The notes beneath the pieces are model-generated. The model had not been told where the DNA came from, searched no databases, and was given only the letters and a program-made list of their open reading frames with translations. Source: Deltaproteobacteria bacterium (GTDB taxonomy: Bacteria; Desulfobacterota; Desulfobulbia; Desulfobulbales; Desulfurivibrionaceae). From it: 35,317 nucleotides of DNA. Every line of letters begins with the position of its first letter. Positions within the stretch are counted from its first letter, which is position 1. This document shows, in pieces, positions 22,422 through 31,996 of the stretch. The stretch lies in the NCBI GenBank assembly GCA_021811385.1, contig JAJZPC010000023.1:1-35317 (forward strand), given 5' to 3'. The position numbers and the translations under genes were made by a program.

Positions 22422-23866
22422 TTATTCCTCCCCAGACAACCCATGAGCTCCTTCCTCAGCGCCTCGCGGGTTTCGGCCACCTCGGCTTGCAGCTTGCGAT
22501 ACTTGGCCAGCAGCTCTTCGGGATCGTGGCTTTCCTGCTCGCCGACATGGGGGTTCTTGATATCCAGGTTGTAGCCGGAGGCCTTGATCTGGCAGATATC
22601 CACCTTCCAGGCGTGTTCGTTTTCTTCGCGGTTCTCCCACCAGACTTTTTCCGGCCCGAACTCCTCGATGCGCATGGGCTTGGTCTTGGAGTAGGACTTG
22701 CAGCCTGCCGGATAGGGATGCTCGTAGTACCAGACCTCCCTGGTCGGCGTGCCCTTGGTAAAAAAGAGCAGGTTGGTCTTGATCCCGGTGTAGGGGCTGA
22801 ACACCCCGTTGGGCAGCCGAACAATGGTGTGCAGATTGCACTCTTCCAGGAGCTTTTCCTTGATCCGGGTCTTGACGCCCTCGCCGAACAGGGTGCCGTC
22901 CGGCAAGACGATGGCGGCCCGGCCGCCGTCCTTGAGCAGATGCATGATCAAAAGCAGGAAGAGATCGGCGGTTTCGCGGGTTCGGAAGGCGGCCGGGAAG
23001 TTGCCCTCGATGCCGTCTTCCTCCATGCCGCCAAAGGGCGGATTGGTGACCACCACATCCACCCGCTCCTTGGGGCTGTAATCGCGCAGGGGCCGGGCCA
23101 GGGTGTTGTCGTGGCGGATGTTGGAGGGCACCTCGATGCCGTGCAGCAGCATGTTGGTGGTGCACAAGAGATGCGGCAGGGCCTTTTTCTCCACCCCATG
23201 GACCTGCTGCTGCAAGACCTGCTCGCCTGCCGCGGTGTTGACGTACTTTCCCCTGACATGCTCGATGGTGCAGGTGAGAAAGCCGCCGGTGCCGCAGGCC
23301 GGGTCCAGCACCTTTTCGCCGAGCTTGGGGTCGATCATATCAACCATGAACTGGGTCACGGCGCGGGGGGTGTAGAACTCCCCGGCGTTGCCGGCGGACT
23401 GCAGGTCTTTAAGGATTTTTTCGTAGATATCGCCGAACTGGTGGCGGTCGGCGGAACGGTTGAAGCTGATCTCCTCGATCTTGTTGATCACCTGCCGGAT
23501 CAGGGTACCGTTTTTCATGTAGTTGTAAGCGTCCTCAAAAACGCCGCGCACCACCAACCCCCGGCCGTTGGTGCCGGAAGTGATCTGGATATCCTTGAGC
23601 GCCTTGAACAGCTTGTTGTTGATGAACTCCAACAGCTCTTCGCCGGTAATGCCCTCCGGGTCGGCGGCCCAACTGCGCCACCGCAGCCGCTCGGGGATCG
23701 GGGACTTGTAACGGTCGCTGAGCAGCTCCAGCTCCTGTTCCTGATCGTCGAAGATTTTCAAGAAAAACATCCAGACCAGTTGCCCGATGCGTTGGGCGTC
23801 GCCGTCAACCCCGGCGTCCTTGCGCATGATGTCCTGAATGGATTTGATAACGTTACCGATTGACAT
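22418..23866 (-). CDS. hsdM: Type I restriction-modification methyltransferase subunit HsdM
   Basis: Adenine-specific N6 methyltransferase of the Type I system, 482 residues. It shows the helical N-terminal HsdM domain (VIKSIQDIMRKDAGVDGD), SAM motif VLDPACGTGGFL and catalytic NPPFGG, plus the late RLPNGVFSPYTGIKTNLLFF. Start at the ATG 23866, with AAGGA upstream. It is 27 nt after hsdR and overlaps rhuM/fic. All essential motifs are present. Confidence 0.95.
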   Translation of the reverse strand: MSIGNVIKSIQDIMRKDAGVDGDAQRIGQLVWMFFLKIFDDQEQELELLSDRYKSPIPERLRWRSWAADPEGITGEELLEFINNKLFKALKDIQITSGTNGRGLVVRGVFEDAYNYMKNGTLIRQVINKIEEISFNRSADRHQFGDIYEKILKDLQSAGNAGEFYTPRAVTQFMVDMIDPKLGEKVLDPACGTGGFLTCTIEHVRGKYVNTAAGEQVLQQQVHGVEKKALPHLLCTTNMLLHGIEVPSNIRHDNTLARPLRDYSPKERVDVVVTNPPFGGMEEDGIEGNFPAAFRTRETADLFLLLIMHLLKDGGRAAIVLPDGTLFGEGVKTRIKEKLLEECNLHTIVRLPNGVFSPYTGIKTNLLFFTKGTPTREVWYYEHPYPAGCKSYSKTKPMRIEEFGPEKVWWENREENEHAWKVDICQIKASGYNLDIKNPHVGEQESHDPEELLAKYRKLQAEVAETREALRKELMGCLGRNK

Positions 23867-23893
23867 GCTGAATCCTTATGCTTCCCTGAATAC

Positions 23894-26263
23894 TCAGGCG
23901 ACTTCGTAGAGATGTGACTCCAGCTCGTGCAGGGCCTGTTCGTAGGCCCTCTTGCTGCCGAAGCTGTCGATGATTTCCTGGGGAGTGCCGAGCCGGTCCA
24001 GGGGATGGATCTTGAGGATCTGGATATCCTCGATGGCGGTGATCCCTTCATCGGCGTACTTGTCGAGCAGGGCATCCAGTACCGCCTGGGCCTTGGCTGC
24101 ATATTTGGCAAAGTAATTGCGCTTGCGGACCTGGGCAGCCCGCTCCCGACGGGTCAAGGGGGGCTGGCCAAAGGCGACATGACAGATCAGGTCGAAGGGG
24201 CCGTAATCGCGGCCCACTTCCTCGGAAAGAGCTTCGAGCAGAACACCCTGTTCTTCCAGCTCTTCGATGATCGCCTGTTTCTTCTCGGAACCGCTCCATT
24301 CCCGCAGGAAGTCATCCAACGAACCGTATTTCCGGCTGATCGCCTTGCGGGTGTAATCCTTGAGCGATTCAGTGATCAATTTGCCGTCCTGGCCGTAATA
24401 CTGCACCCGCTCGGAAACCACCAGCACTTCGACATCATTGATGACGTACCGGACCCGGCCGGGACCATTTTCTTCCACAGGGGTAAAGGGATCTCCAATG
24501 ATGCCGCCCTCTGAACCGGATCCAAAATCACCCGCCACTGGTTCAGCATCTGTTTCATCCGGGGGGACCGGAGAATCGTCAGGGCCGGGTTGGTAGATCT
24601 GGACCGGGTCGCCGTCGAAATCAGGATCTGCAAAGAGCTCGGTGGCCTTCTTGAAATCCATGATCGTGAAGTAGAGCTTGCCGTAATCCTCGTTGATTCT
24701 GGTACCTCGGCCGATGATCTGCTTGAAGGAGGTCATGGACTGGATGGATTGGTCGAGAACGATGAGCTTGCAGGTCTGGGCATCAACCCCGGTGGACATC
24801 AGCCGTGAGGTCGTGGCAATGACCGGATAGCGGCTTTCTGGATCGATGAAGTTGTCGAGTTCTGCCTTGCCCTCGTCGTTATCGCCGGTTATCCGCATCA
24901 CGTACTTGCGGCTTTCGACATTGAGATCGGGGTTTTGATTGACCATGGCCTGGCGCATCCGCTCGGCGTGGTCGATATTCTCACAGAAGATGATGGTTTT
25001 GTCGTAACGGTTGGTGGCTTTGAGGAACTCGCTGACCTTGCGGGCCACCAGCTCGGTACGTTTTTCCAGAATCAGATTTTTGTCGAAATCCTTCTGGTTA
25101 TAAATCCGATCTTCAACCTCCTGGCCGTACTTGTCGAGCTTGCCCTTTTCCGGGCGGTAGCCGGTGAGGTCTTTATCCAGATCGATCCGCACCACCTTGT
25201 AGGGGGCAAGAAAGCCGTCTTCGATCCCCTGTTTGAGCGAGTAAGTGTAAACCGGCTCGCCGAAGTAATGGATGTTGGAGATGTCCTTGGTTTCCTTGGG
25301 GGTGGCGGTGAGGCCGATCTGGGTTGCAGCGCTGAAGTATTCGAGGATCTCCCGCCAGGCCGAATCATCGGCGGCGCTGCCGCGATGGCACTCATCAACG
25401 ATGATCAGGTCGAAGAAATCGGGGGAGAACTGCCTGTAGATGTTTTTCTCCTCCTCGGTGCCGGAAACCGCCTGGTAGAGGGCAAGATAGATCTCATAGG
25501 ACTTGTCGACCATGCGGTGCTTGACCTTGGTCATGGCCGGGCCGAACGGCTTGAAATCGTTGACCATGGTCTGGTCGATGAGGATATTGCGGTCGGCCAG
25601 ATAGAGGATGCGCTTTTTGCTGCGGGATTTCCACAGCCGCCAGATGATCTGAAAGGCGGTGTAGGTCTTGCCCGTGCCGGTAGCCATGACCAGCAGGATA
25701 CGATCCCGGCCTTTGGCAACGGCCTCGATGGTGCGGTTGATGGCGTTCAACTGATAGTAACGCGGGTTCTTGCCTGCGCCGTCGAAATGGTAATCCTGGG
25801 TTACCAGGGGTTCGCTGATCTCGCTTATGCCCTTCCAGGAGCAATAACGCTGCCAGAGTTCGGCAGGAGTTGGAAAACCGTTCAGGGGCAGTTCCCGTTC
25901 CACCACTCCGGACGTAACGGTGCGGTCATGCTCCAGAAAGGAGTCGCCGTTGGAGCTGTACACAAAAGGCACATCGGCCAGTTCACCATAGGCCAGGGCC
26001 TGCAGCATACCGGCCCCGACGGAATGGGAATTGTCCTTGGCCTCGATGATGGCGATGGGGATATTGGCTTTGTAATGGAGGAGATAGTCGGCCCGCTTGA
26101 TGGAGCCGCGCTTGACCAGACGCCCCCGAACCATGACCCGACCGGCGGTGAGCGGAAATTCTTCGCGAATCTGGGTGTGGATATCCCAGCCGGCATCATT
26201 GGTCAGCGCCGGGGTGATGTACTTGGTGCAAATATCACGCTCAGATAATGCTTTCTTGCTCAT
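23894..26263 (-). CDS. hsdR: Type I restriction enzyme subunit HsdR
   Basis: Restriction and translocation subunit, about 789 residues, on the short side for HsdR but complete in motifs. The N-terminal endonuclease domain has [10 protein letters not shown] and [10 protein letters not shown] (the D...EAK catalytic pattern). The helicase has Walker [12 protein letters not shown], the DEAD-like DECHRGS and motif [17 protein letters not shown] helical C-terminal domain follows. ATG at 26263 has GTGGA 6 nt upstream and is preferred over the TTG at 26269. It is first in the order hsdR-hsdM-rhuM/fic-hsdS. Confidence 0.95.
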   Translation of the reverse strand: MSKKALSERDICTKYITPALTNDAGWDIHTQIREEFPLTAGRVMVRGRLVKRGSIKRADYLLHYKANIPIAIIEAKDNSHSVGAGMLQALAYGELADVPFVYSSNGDSFLEHDRTVTSGVVERELPLNGFPTPAELWQRYCSWKGISEISEPLVTQDYHFDGAGKNPRYYQLNAINRTIEAVAKGRDRILLVMATGTGKTYTAFQIIWRLWKSRSKKRILYLADRNILIDQTMVNDFKPFGPAMTKVKHRMVDKSYEIYLALYQAVSGTEEEKNIYRQFSPDFFDLIIVDECHRGSAADDSAWREILEYFSAATQIGLTATPKETKDISNIHYFGEPVYTYSLKQGIEDGFLAPYKVVRIDLDKDLTGYRPEKGKLDKYGQEVEDRIYNQKDFDKNLILEKRTELVARKVSEFLKATNRYDKTIIFCENIDHAERMRQAMVNQNPDLNVESRKYVMRITGDNDEGKAELDNFIDPESRYPVIATTSRLMSTGVDAQTCKLIVLDQSIQSMTSFKQIIGRGTRINEDYGKLYFTIMDFKKATELFADPDFDGDPVQIYQPGPDDSPVPPDETDAEPVAGDFGSGSEGGIIGDPFTPVEENGPGRVRYVINDVEVLVVSERVQYYGQDGKLITESLKDYTRKAISRKYGSLDDFLREWSGSEKKQAIIEELEEQGVLLEALSEEVGRDYGPFDLICHVAFGQPPLTRRERAAQVRKRNYFAKYAAKAQAVLDALLDKYADEGITAIEDIQILKIHPLDRLGTPQEIIDSFGSKRAYEQALHELESHLYEVA

Positions 26264-26508
26264 AAGCAATCCACGGCCCGAGACAGCTCCTCTCGGAAGG
26301 AGAAAGAGAGGAAGATTATCAACAACTACATTTCAGAAAACCAGTAGCATCCAATAGTTAATACCTTATTGCCTTCAAAATTACCTTTAAATTTCAAAAG
26401 ATTATTATTGGACGGGACAGCGCGTCGGGTTGTGGGGTTCTGACTTTTTTGGGCCATCAGTAAGCACAAAAAACGAGTTATGGCGTAACAAGGCAGGGAA
26501 GATATCAC
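26264..26508. other. AT-rich intergenic region upstream of hsdR
   Basis: This 245-nt gap between hsdR and the serine hydrolase gene is much richer in A and T than its neighbours and probably holds the hsd promoter. I could not fix a -35/-10 pair. No hairpin terminator or open frame is obvious, although a T6 run lies at 26444-26449. Confidence 0.5.
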
Positions 26509-28089
26509 TCACAGCAGATTGTAGTTGGCCTTCATCTCCTGATAGATCATGGAGGAAATCTTGCGGATCACGTTGCCCCGGGCCATTGCCCAATGCCCGT
26601 AGTTGCCGGCTGATCTTTGTTTTTCGATGATCCCGACCACCACATAGGGATAGCGGCGGCCGTTCTGCCCCTTGGGGGCCAGGATGCCCATATCCCCGCA
26701 GAGTTTCGCGGTGGTGCCGGTCTTGTTGTAGACCAGGGTGCCCTGGGGAATCGAAGTGCCGCAGTAGATCCGGTCGCGGCCGGGCAGGGCCATCAAGCGG
26801 CGCAGCTCATCGTCGTGGGGGAGTTCCTTGCGCCAGAGCGCCACCAGGAACCGGCCGTAGTCCTTGGCCGAGGCCTTGTTCCGGTAGGTTCTCCCGCCGC
26901 CTGGGATGTATTCGACAATGCTGGTTTCGCGGAGCAGCTGGCCGTAATGCTTGCGCAGAATCTTCTGCGCCGCCTTGGGGCCGCCGACCTGCTTTAAGAC
27001 CCAGTTGGTGGCAGCGTTGTCGCTGCGCTGGATCATCGCCTCCATTTTGCTGCGGGCCGTGGAGGAGTAAGTCTGTTTTCCCTCCTGGAGCTGCTGGAAA
27101 TAGGCGAGGGCGATGAACGGCTTGATCATGCTCGCGGCCTGGTAAGGGCTGTCGACGTTGATGTCGACAATGGTTTCCCCCTTGGTCAGATCAATGGCCA
27201 GCCAGCCGGTCCTTTCATCCTTATCGACCAGCCCCTTGCCCCGCAACTCATCGAGATACTCCTTCACCTTTTTTTCCAGATTGCTGCCGGCGGCGACGGT
27301 TTTGGCGACGCTTTTCTTCTTGTCGCCGGTGAGCACCGGAACCGGCTCAACGGGTGTTTTTGACTTTGCGGCCACAAGGGATTCCGGCGCGCCAGGCGCA
27401 GGAACGCCCTTCGGATCCTTTTCCTCGTGGTCAAGCAGGCTCGACTCGCCGAAAACCACCTCGTTGTTTTCCTCCCTGGTGATGGAGGCGGAGATGCCTG
27501 CCTTGGCCAGCAGTTTGGCGTGGAGGCGGGCCACGCCCATGGCCGACTGCTTATCCGTCTCCCGTCTGTAGATCAGGGTGAACTTGCCGTCTCCGCTCTT
27601 CTCGATAAAGAGATCCTGGCCGACCTCACTGCCCAGGTTGCGGTAGATTGTCCGATACTGTTCGGTCAAGGCGGCCAGGTTCGGGCCGTGGCCGTAACAG
27701 ACATTGTAGAGTTCGTGGTAATCCTCATCCTTGATGGCCCTGGCGTCGCCCAGCTCGACCTTGTCGAGGACGACGCTGTGACGGACCGCCAGCTTTGCCG
27801 CGGCAAGGGCGGTGGTGTTGCAGTCATAGATGATCCCGTACTGGTCGCCGCGCTGGATAAGGCGCAAATCCTTGGCGACCTCCGGGCCGAGCTGGGCCTC
27901 CAGCTCCTCCTTGTAATCCTGGAGGTTGCGCAGGTCAACGTCCCAGATATAGAGCACGTCGTAGCGGCTGTTGTCCGGGGCGGCCATTGCCTGCGAGGCA
28001 ACAGACAGGAGGAGCAGGGGTAGAAGACAGAGCGTGATCACGGCGTGGCGGAGGCAGGGGCGGAAATTTTTTCTCGATATGGGCAACAT
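26509..28089 (-). CDS. secreted serine hydrolase, class A beta-lactamase-like
   Basis: 526-residue protein with a signal peptide (hydrophobic 15-33, probable cleavage after QAMA at 36). The C-terminal half is a penicillin-binding/beta-lactamase fold: SMIK (320-323) with the nucleophile, SDN (356-358) and NKTG (455-458). The N-terminal 220 residues hold two similar segments (LRLIQRGDQYGIIYD and LFIEKSGDGKFTLIY, each followed by an alanine/lysine helix), which look like divergent SPOR-type repeats. A low-complexity linker (about 225-270) joins them. It probably acts on peptidoglycan or beta-lactams in the periplasm. The ATG at 28089 is chosen for the signal peptide; the frame is open to 28197 without one. 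Confidence 0.8.
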   Translation of the reverse strand: MLPISRKNFRPCLRHAVITLCLLPLLLLSVASQAMAAPDNSRYDVLYIWDVDLRNLQDYKEELEAQLGPEVAKDLRLIQRGDQYGIIYDCNTTALAAAKLAVRHSVVLDKVELGDARAIKDEDYHELYNVCYGHGPNLAALTEQYRTIYRNLGSEVGQDLFIEKSGDGKFTLIYRRETDKQSAMGVARLHAKLLAKAGISASITREENNEVVFGESSLLDHEEKDPKGVPAPGAPESLVAAKSKTPVEPVPVLTGDKKKSVAKTVAAGSNLEKKVKEYLDELRGKGLVDKDERTGWLAIDLTKGETIVDINVDSPYQAASMIKPFIALAYFQQLQEGKQTYSSTARSKMEAMIQRSDNAATNWVLKQVGGPKAAQKILRKHYGQLLRETSIVEYIPGGGRTYRNKASAKDYGRFLVALWRKELPHDDELRRLMALPGRDRIYCGTSIPQGTLVYNKTGTTAKLCGDMGILAPKGQNGRRYPYVVVGIIEKQRSAGNYGHWAMARGNVIRKISSMIYQEMKANYNLL

Positions 28090-28413
28090 GGGCTGGCTAT
28101 GGAAATTTATTTTTTTATGAAGGGAATGATTCCCCCTATGAAACCCGACTCCGGCAGGAATTGCAATGCTCCGGGGGGATATTTCTTGTCCGGGCAACGG
28201 AATTGCCTTGCCATCCGGTGCTGTTTTGATGGATCTTCAGGAAAGCAGAGTGGCCATAGAGAACAGCTTTATTTCCCACAATCGAGTAAGATGACACCCG
28301 GAATCCAGGGTAGTTTGCTTTTTCCGGACCGCTTTCGCCGGGGTGACGACACAAGCACGAAAAACATTTCCGGAACCGCCAAACTCTATTGGTCCCCCGG
28401 CAAGGATGCGCGC
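28090..28413. other. divergent intergenic region with REP-like element
   Basis: This 324-nt gap separates the serine hydrolase (minus) from the RlmA-like gene (plus). It holds the REP-like element at 28291-28350 and no other gene I can support. Short open frames cross it but start in poor context and have no recognisable sequence. Confidence 0.5.
28291..28350. repeat. REP-like element
   Basis: TGACACCCGG near 28292 and CCGGGGTGAC near 28338 form imperfect inverted ends, with CGCTTTCGCCGG inside. The sequence resembles the repeat at 16234-16338 and the one near 31905 (GTCATCCCGGC type). It lies in the divergent gap and could be a mobile palindromic repeat. Confidence 0.55.
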
Positions 28414-29289
28414 ATGACCTCCATTCTCCAGTGCCCCGTGTGCCGGAAACCGTTGTTTGCAACAGCTTCCGGCTACCGATGCGCCGCGATGCACAGCTTC
28501 GACGCCGCCCGCCAGGGCTATGTCAATCTCGTGCTTGCCCACAAAAAGCATTCCAAGGAGCCGGGGGACGACCCGGACATGGTCCTGAGCCGGAGGCGGT
28601 TTCTGGATCTGGGATATTACAACCCGATCTCGGACGGGATCAACGAGGCCATCCGCACCGTGCTCTCGGGATTGGCAAGCCCCAACGGACGCAGCGTTCT
28701 CGATGCCGGCTGCGGCGAAGGCTTTTATCTCCAGCGCCTCAAGGAGGCCCTGGCCCATGGCGCCGATCCGCGCCTCCCCATCGAGTACCACGGCGTCGAT
28801 GTGTCCAAGTTCGCGGTGCGTCAGGCCACGCAGCGGGACCGGACAATGGCTTGGTTCGTGGCCAGCATCAACGATCTGCCTTTTTTGGATTCTTCCCTGG
28901 ACATCGTGCTCAATGTCTTTTCCCCGGCACACATCACGGAATTTGCCCGGATCCTCAAGGAGAGCGGCAGCCTGGTCTTCGTAAGCCCAGGCCCCAAACA
29001 CCTCAACGGGTTGCGGGAGATCATCTATCCCATCACCAGGGAGCATGAGGCGCCCACCATCACCGGAAAGGCCAAGGAGCTTTTTTCTCCGGCCACGGTG
29101 GCGAGGATCACCTACCCGCTCGAACTTGCGGACAACCGGACGATCATGGACCTGCTGGCCATGACGCCCTATTACTGGAACATCGATCGGGAAACAAAAG
29201 GGAAGGTGGCGGCCCTGGAGCGGCTGCGGCTGGATGTCGATGTGGAGGTCCGGGTGTTTAAGAAAAAGAGCGGGGGTGGGACTCTCTAA
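28414..29289 (+). CDS. RlmA-type 23S rRNA guanine methyltransferase
   Basis: 291-residue protein of the RlmA(I/II) group, which methylates N1 of G745 or G748 in 23S rRNA. The N-terminal zinc finger CPVCRKPLFATASGYRCAAMHSFD (four ligands, C-x2-C...C...H) is followed by AARQGYVNLV. The SAM motif VLDAGCGEGFYLQRL and FDSSLDIVLNVFSP-like and acidic regions follow. ATG 28414 starts exactly at the zinc finger; the open frame before it is unrelated sequence. No ribosome site is obvious. It is followed by a perfect hairpin terminator. Confidence 0.82.
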   Translation: MTSILQCPVCRKPLFATASGYRCAAMHSFDAARQGYVNLVLAHKKHSKEPGDDPDMVLSRRRFLDLGYYNPISDGINEAIRTVLSGLASPNGRSVLDAGCGEGFYLQRLKEALAHGADPRLPIEYHGVDVSKFAVRQATQRDRTMAWFVASINDLPFLDSSLDIVLNVFSPAHITEFARILKESGSLVFVSPGPKHLNGLREIIYPITREHEAPTITGKAKELFSPATVARITYPLELADNRTIMDLLAMTPYYWNIDRETKGKVAALERLRLDVDVEVRVFKKKSGGGTL

Positions 29290-29296
29290 TAGGATA

Positions 29297-29325
29297 TTGA
29301 AAAAAGCCGTCCTGGCTTTTTTCAA
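29297..29325. terminator. bidirectional intrinsic terminator
   Basis: TTGAAAAAAGCC (29297-29308) and GGCTTTTTTCAA (29314-29325) form a perfect 12-bp stem with a 5-nt loop (GTCCT). The A6 and T6 runs give a T tract in both directions. It lies 8 nt after the rlmA-like stop and serves the opposing 29385-29657 gene as well. Confidence 0.85.
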
Positions 29326-29328
29326 CCA

Positions 29329-29385
29329 CGATCCATCCCTGGATCGCACGCAGGGCGTCGCAAAACGAGTTTTTCAACGCCCTGC
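29329..29385. repeat. tandem hairpins next to terminator
   Basis: CGATCCA (29329-29335) pairs with TGGATCG (29340-29346), and GCAGGGCGT (29350-29358) with ACGCCCTGC (29377-29385). With the terminator at 29297 this makes three perfect stems in 89 nt. The last one overlaps the stop codon of the minus-strand gene at 29385. Confidence 0.75.
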
Positions 29386-29657
29386 TAATCCCCTTTTTCC
29401 CGTTGAAACTTCTTCATCTTGTCCCCGATCCGGGTGGCTTTTTCGCACTGGGATCCTTGCTTGGGGTTGCAGTCGATGAGGATCCCCATCACCTTGTCGG
29501 CAGTTTTATAGCAGTGGGCGTCTTCCAGCCTTCCCAGGAGGTCGGACATCAGCTTGTTGAATTCCACGCATTTTTCGTAATCGGAAGAGGCGCGTTGGTG
29601 CAGGCCGGCCGCCTTTTCCAGATCTTCCTTGATGTCTTGCGGGATTATTTCAGCCAT
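29385..29657 (-). CDS. small cysteine-containing protein of unknown function
   Basis: 90-residue protein that I do not recognise. It is helical with four Cys (CVEFNK, HCYKTADK, DCNPKQG and QCEKATR), and begins with MAEIIPQDIKEDLEKAAGLH. AAGGATC lies upstream of the ATG at 29657. The gene begins 70 nt past topB in the same direction, so may be cotranscribed. No signal peptide. Confidence 0.6.
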   Translation of the reverse strand: MAEIIPQDIKEDLEKAAGLHQRASSDYEKCVEFNKLMSDLLGRLEDAHCYKTADKVMGILIDCNPKQGSQCEKATRIGDKMKKFQREKGD

Positions 29658-29727
29658 ATATTCAGATCCTTTGCGGGAAAACCGGGGACAATCCGGGATC
29701 AGGTCTTACAATCTCAGCTTTTCGGGG

Positions 29728-31809
29728 TCAAGGACGATCCGTTTTTTCCATTTTTTTCTGCCGCTCGGCCGAGGGCAGCCCCAGGTCCATGACCATGCCC
29801 TGGGTGGAGAGGATGAGCATGCGCGGCTCGTCCTCGATCCGCACCGGCTGCGGCAGGATGCGCTGCTGGAGCAGCACCTGAATCTGTTTGGCGGTAAGGG
29901 GTACCCCCTTGCACTCCGGTTCGAGCACAAATCCGCAGCCATCCTTCCAGCCCGAGCAGCCGTAGGCTCTTTTCCCCTTGACCACCTCCTTGCCGCAGAG
30001 CGGGCAGCTGCCCCAGCGGGCGGTGTCCAGCCTCTCCGCCGCGCCGCTTTTAATCAGGGTACGGATGTAGCCGGAGATGGTGGTCATGAACGCATCGGCA
30101 TCGAGCTGGCCGCGCTCGATCTGTTTCAGCTTTTCCTCCCACTCCCCGGTCATCTCCGGGGATTTCAGCAACGGATCCCGGATAAGGGCGATGAGGCAGC
30201 GGCCCATGTCGGTGCAGCGCAGCTGTTTCTTTTCGCGCTGGATATAGTTGCGGCCGAGCAAGGTTTCGATGATGGCCGCCCGGGTGGCCGGGGTGCCGAT
30301 GCCGCGCTCCTTGAGCGCTTCGCGCAGGCTGTCGTCCTCCACCAGTTTGCCCGCCGCCTCCATGGCCCCGAGCAGCGAGTTTTCCGTAAAATGCTTGGGC
30401 GGCACGGTTTTGCCTTCGCGCAGGGAGGGCTCGTGTCCCCCGGTTTCGCCTGTCTCAAAAAGCGGCAGGGTCTGCTCCTCGGCCGCCTCCTGGGCCTGCT
30501 TCCTGTTGGCAAAAAGCGCGGTCCAACCCGGCTCGACAATCTGCGTCCCCTTGGCCTCGAACCTTACCCCGTTGCTGACCCCATCCACCGTGGTGATGTT
30601 CTTGACGCAGGCGGGATAGAAGGCGGCGATGAACTGGGTGACAATCGCCTCGTACACCAGCTGTTCATGGGCGCCGAGGCCGCGCGGCGCGACCCCGGTG
30701 GGAATGATCGCGTGGTGATCGCTCACCTTGGTGTCGTCGATGATCCGCTTGCCAAAAGGCAGTTTCGCCAGGTTGAGGGGCGCGATCTCTTCGGGCCGCA
30801 GGGGCCTGAGCTGTTCGAGGATCTTGGGGATGCGCGGCTGCAGATCCTTGCTGAGGTAGCGCGAATCGGTACGCGGATAGGTGACGAACTTTTTTTCGTA
30901 GAGATTCTGGGTGGCGGCCAGGGTATCGGCGGCGGAAAGCCCGTGCCCCTTGTTGATTTCCCGCTGCAGGGTGGTGAGGTCGAAAAGCTGGGGCGGCTGC
31001 TCTTTTTTCTCCTTGGCCGCGACCCCGGTGACGGCAAAGGGCTGGTCCATGATCTTTTCCAGCAGCGCCTGGGCCTTTTCCGGTTTCTCAAACCGCTTGC
31101 CCGTGTATTTGAACACCACCTCCCGGTAGCGGGTGGTGAGTTCCCAGAACGACTGGGGCCGGAACTGGAGGATGGCGTCGTCGCGCTCCACGATCATGGC
31201 CAGCACCGGGGTCTGCACCCTGCCGATGCTCCAGAGCACCCGGTCGTTGGCGCCGCCGATCCGGCCGTGGCGGACCGTGTAGTACCGGGTGGCATTGAGG
31301 CCGACGATCCAGTCGGACTCGCTGCGGCAGCGGGCCGCGGCATAGAGCGCGTCGTAGTCGTGGCCGTCCTTGAGATCCTTGAACGCCTCAGAAATGGCAT
31401 CCGGGGTGAGCGAATTGAGCCAGAGGCGGCGGATCGGCTTGTCCTCGCAGTTGCACAGGGCCAGGATGTAGCGGAAGATCAGCTCCCCTTCCCGCCCGGC
31501 ATCCGTGGCGCAGATGATCTCATCGGCCTGTCGGCACAGGGTTTCGATGACCCGGAACTGCTCGTCCACCCCGCGGTTCTTGATCAGGGTGAGTTTGAAC
31601 TTCTCCGGCACAAAAGGGAGGGTATCGAGGGACCAGTGCTTGAGGGCCGGATCGTAGTCGCCCGGCTCCTGCAGGGTGACCAGATGGCCGAAGGCCCAGG
31701 TGATCGCGCAGCCGCGCCCCTCGATATACCCCTTCTTCTTGCCCTTGATCTCAAGAACCTCGGCAATGTCGCGGGCCACGGAGGGCTTCTCGGCAATAAC
31801 AACTTTCAT
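29728..31809 (-). CDS. topB: DNA topoisomerase III
   Basis: Type IA topoisomerase that decatenates DNA, 693 residues. The Toprim domain is at the N-terminus (VVIAEKPSVARDI, TDAGREGEL at 102-110), the active-site tyrosine is Tyr311 in FVTYPRTDSRYL, and a C-terminal zinc finger CPLCGKEVVKGKRAYGC...GCGF is present. Length is typical of bacterial TopB. The ATG at 31809 begins directly with the Toprim fold. It diverges from the GNAT gene at 31997. Confidence 0.95.
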   Translation of the reverse strand: MKVVIAEKPSVARDIAEVLEIKGKKKGYIEGRGCAITWAFGHLVTLQEPGDYDPALKHWSLDTLPFVPEKFKLTLIKNRGVDEQFRVIETLCRQADEIICATDAGREGELIFRYILALCNCEDKPIRRLWLNSLTPDAISEAFKDLKDGHDYDALYAAARCRSESDWIVGLNATRYYTVRHGRIGGANDRVLWSIGRVQTPVLAMIVERDDAILQFRPQSFWELTTRYREVVFKYTGKRFEKPEKAQALLEKIMDQPFAVTGVAAKEKKEQPPQLFDLTTLQREINKGHGLSAADTLAATQNLYEKKFVTYPRTDSRYLSKDLQPRIPKILEQLRPLRPEEIAPLNLAKLPFGKRIIDDTKVSDHHAIIPTGVAPRGLGAHEQLVYEAIVTQFIAAFYPACVKNITTVDGVSNGVRFEAKGTQIVEPGWTALFANRKQAQEAAEEQTLPLFETGETGGHEPSLREGKTVPPKHFTENSLLGAMEAAGKLVEDDSLREALKERGIGTPATRAAIIETLLGRNYIQREKKQLRCTDMGRCLIALIRDPLLKSPEMTGEWEEKLKQIERGQLDADAFMTTISGYIRTLIKSGAAERLDTARWGSCPLCGKEVVKGKRAYGCSGWKDGCGFVLEPECKGVPLTAKQIQVLLQQRILPQPVRIEDEPRMLILSTQGMVMDLGLPSAERQKKMEKTDRP

Positions 31810-31996
31810 TCTACGATTTTCTCGCGGTCGATATTTTCTTCTGTTACAAAGGAGACAGCATGGCCATTGACGCTCCGCCGCACATCCGGCGGTGCACCCT
31901 AAACCGGATTATTCCCTGACGCAAGCCGGGATGACCAAAAAAATAAAACGAACCGTTTAATTCCATGAAAAACAATACGTTACGAGCACAAAAACC
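31810..31996. promoter_or_regulatory. divergent promoter region with hairpins
   Basis: Gap between topB and the GNAT gene. CCGCCG (31875-31880) and CGGCGG (31887-31892) form a 6-bp hairpin, and a REP-like end (GCAAGCCGGGATGACC around 31921-31936) follows. No exact promoter boxes are fixed. Confidence 0.4.

Noticed and set aside
22487-23863. 458-codon open frame opposite hsdM, and a 437-codon one opposite hsdR
   Set aside because: Both are mirror frames of strongly supported hsd genes.
29629-31902. 757-codon open frame opposite topB
   Set aside because: Shadow of topB; topB has all catalytic motifs, the opposite frame has none.
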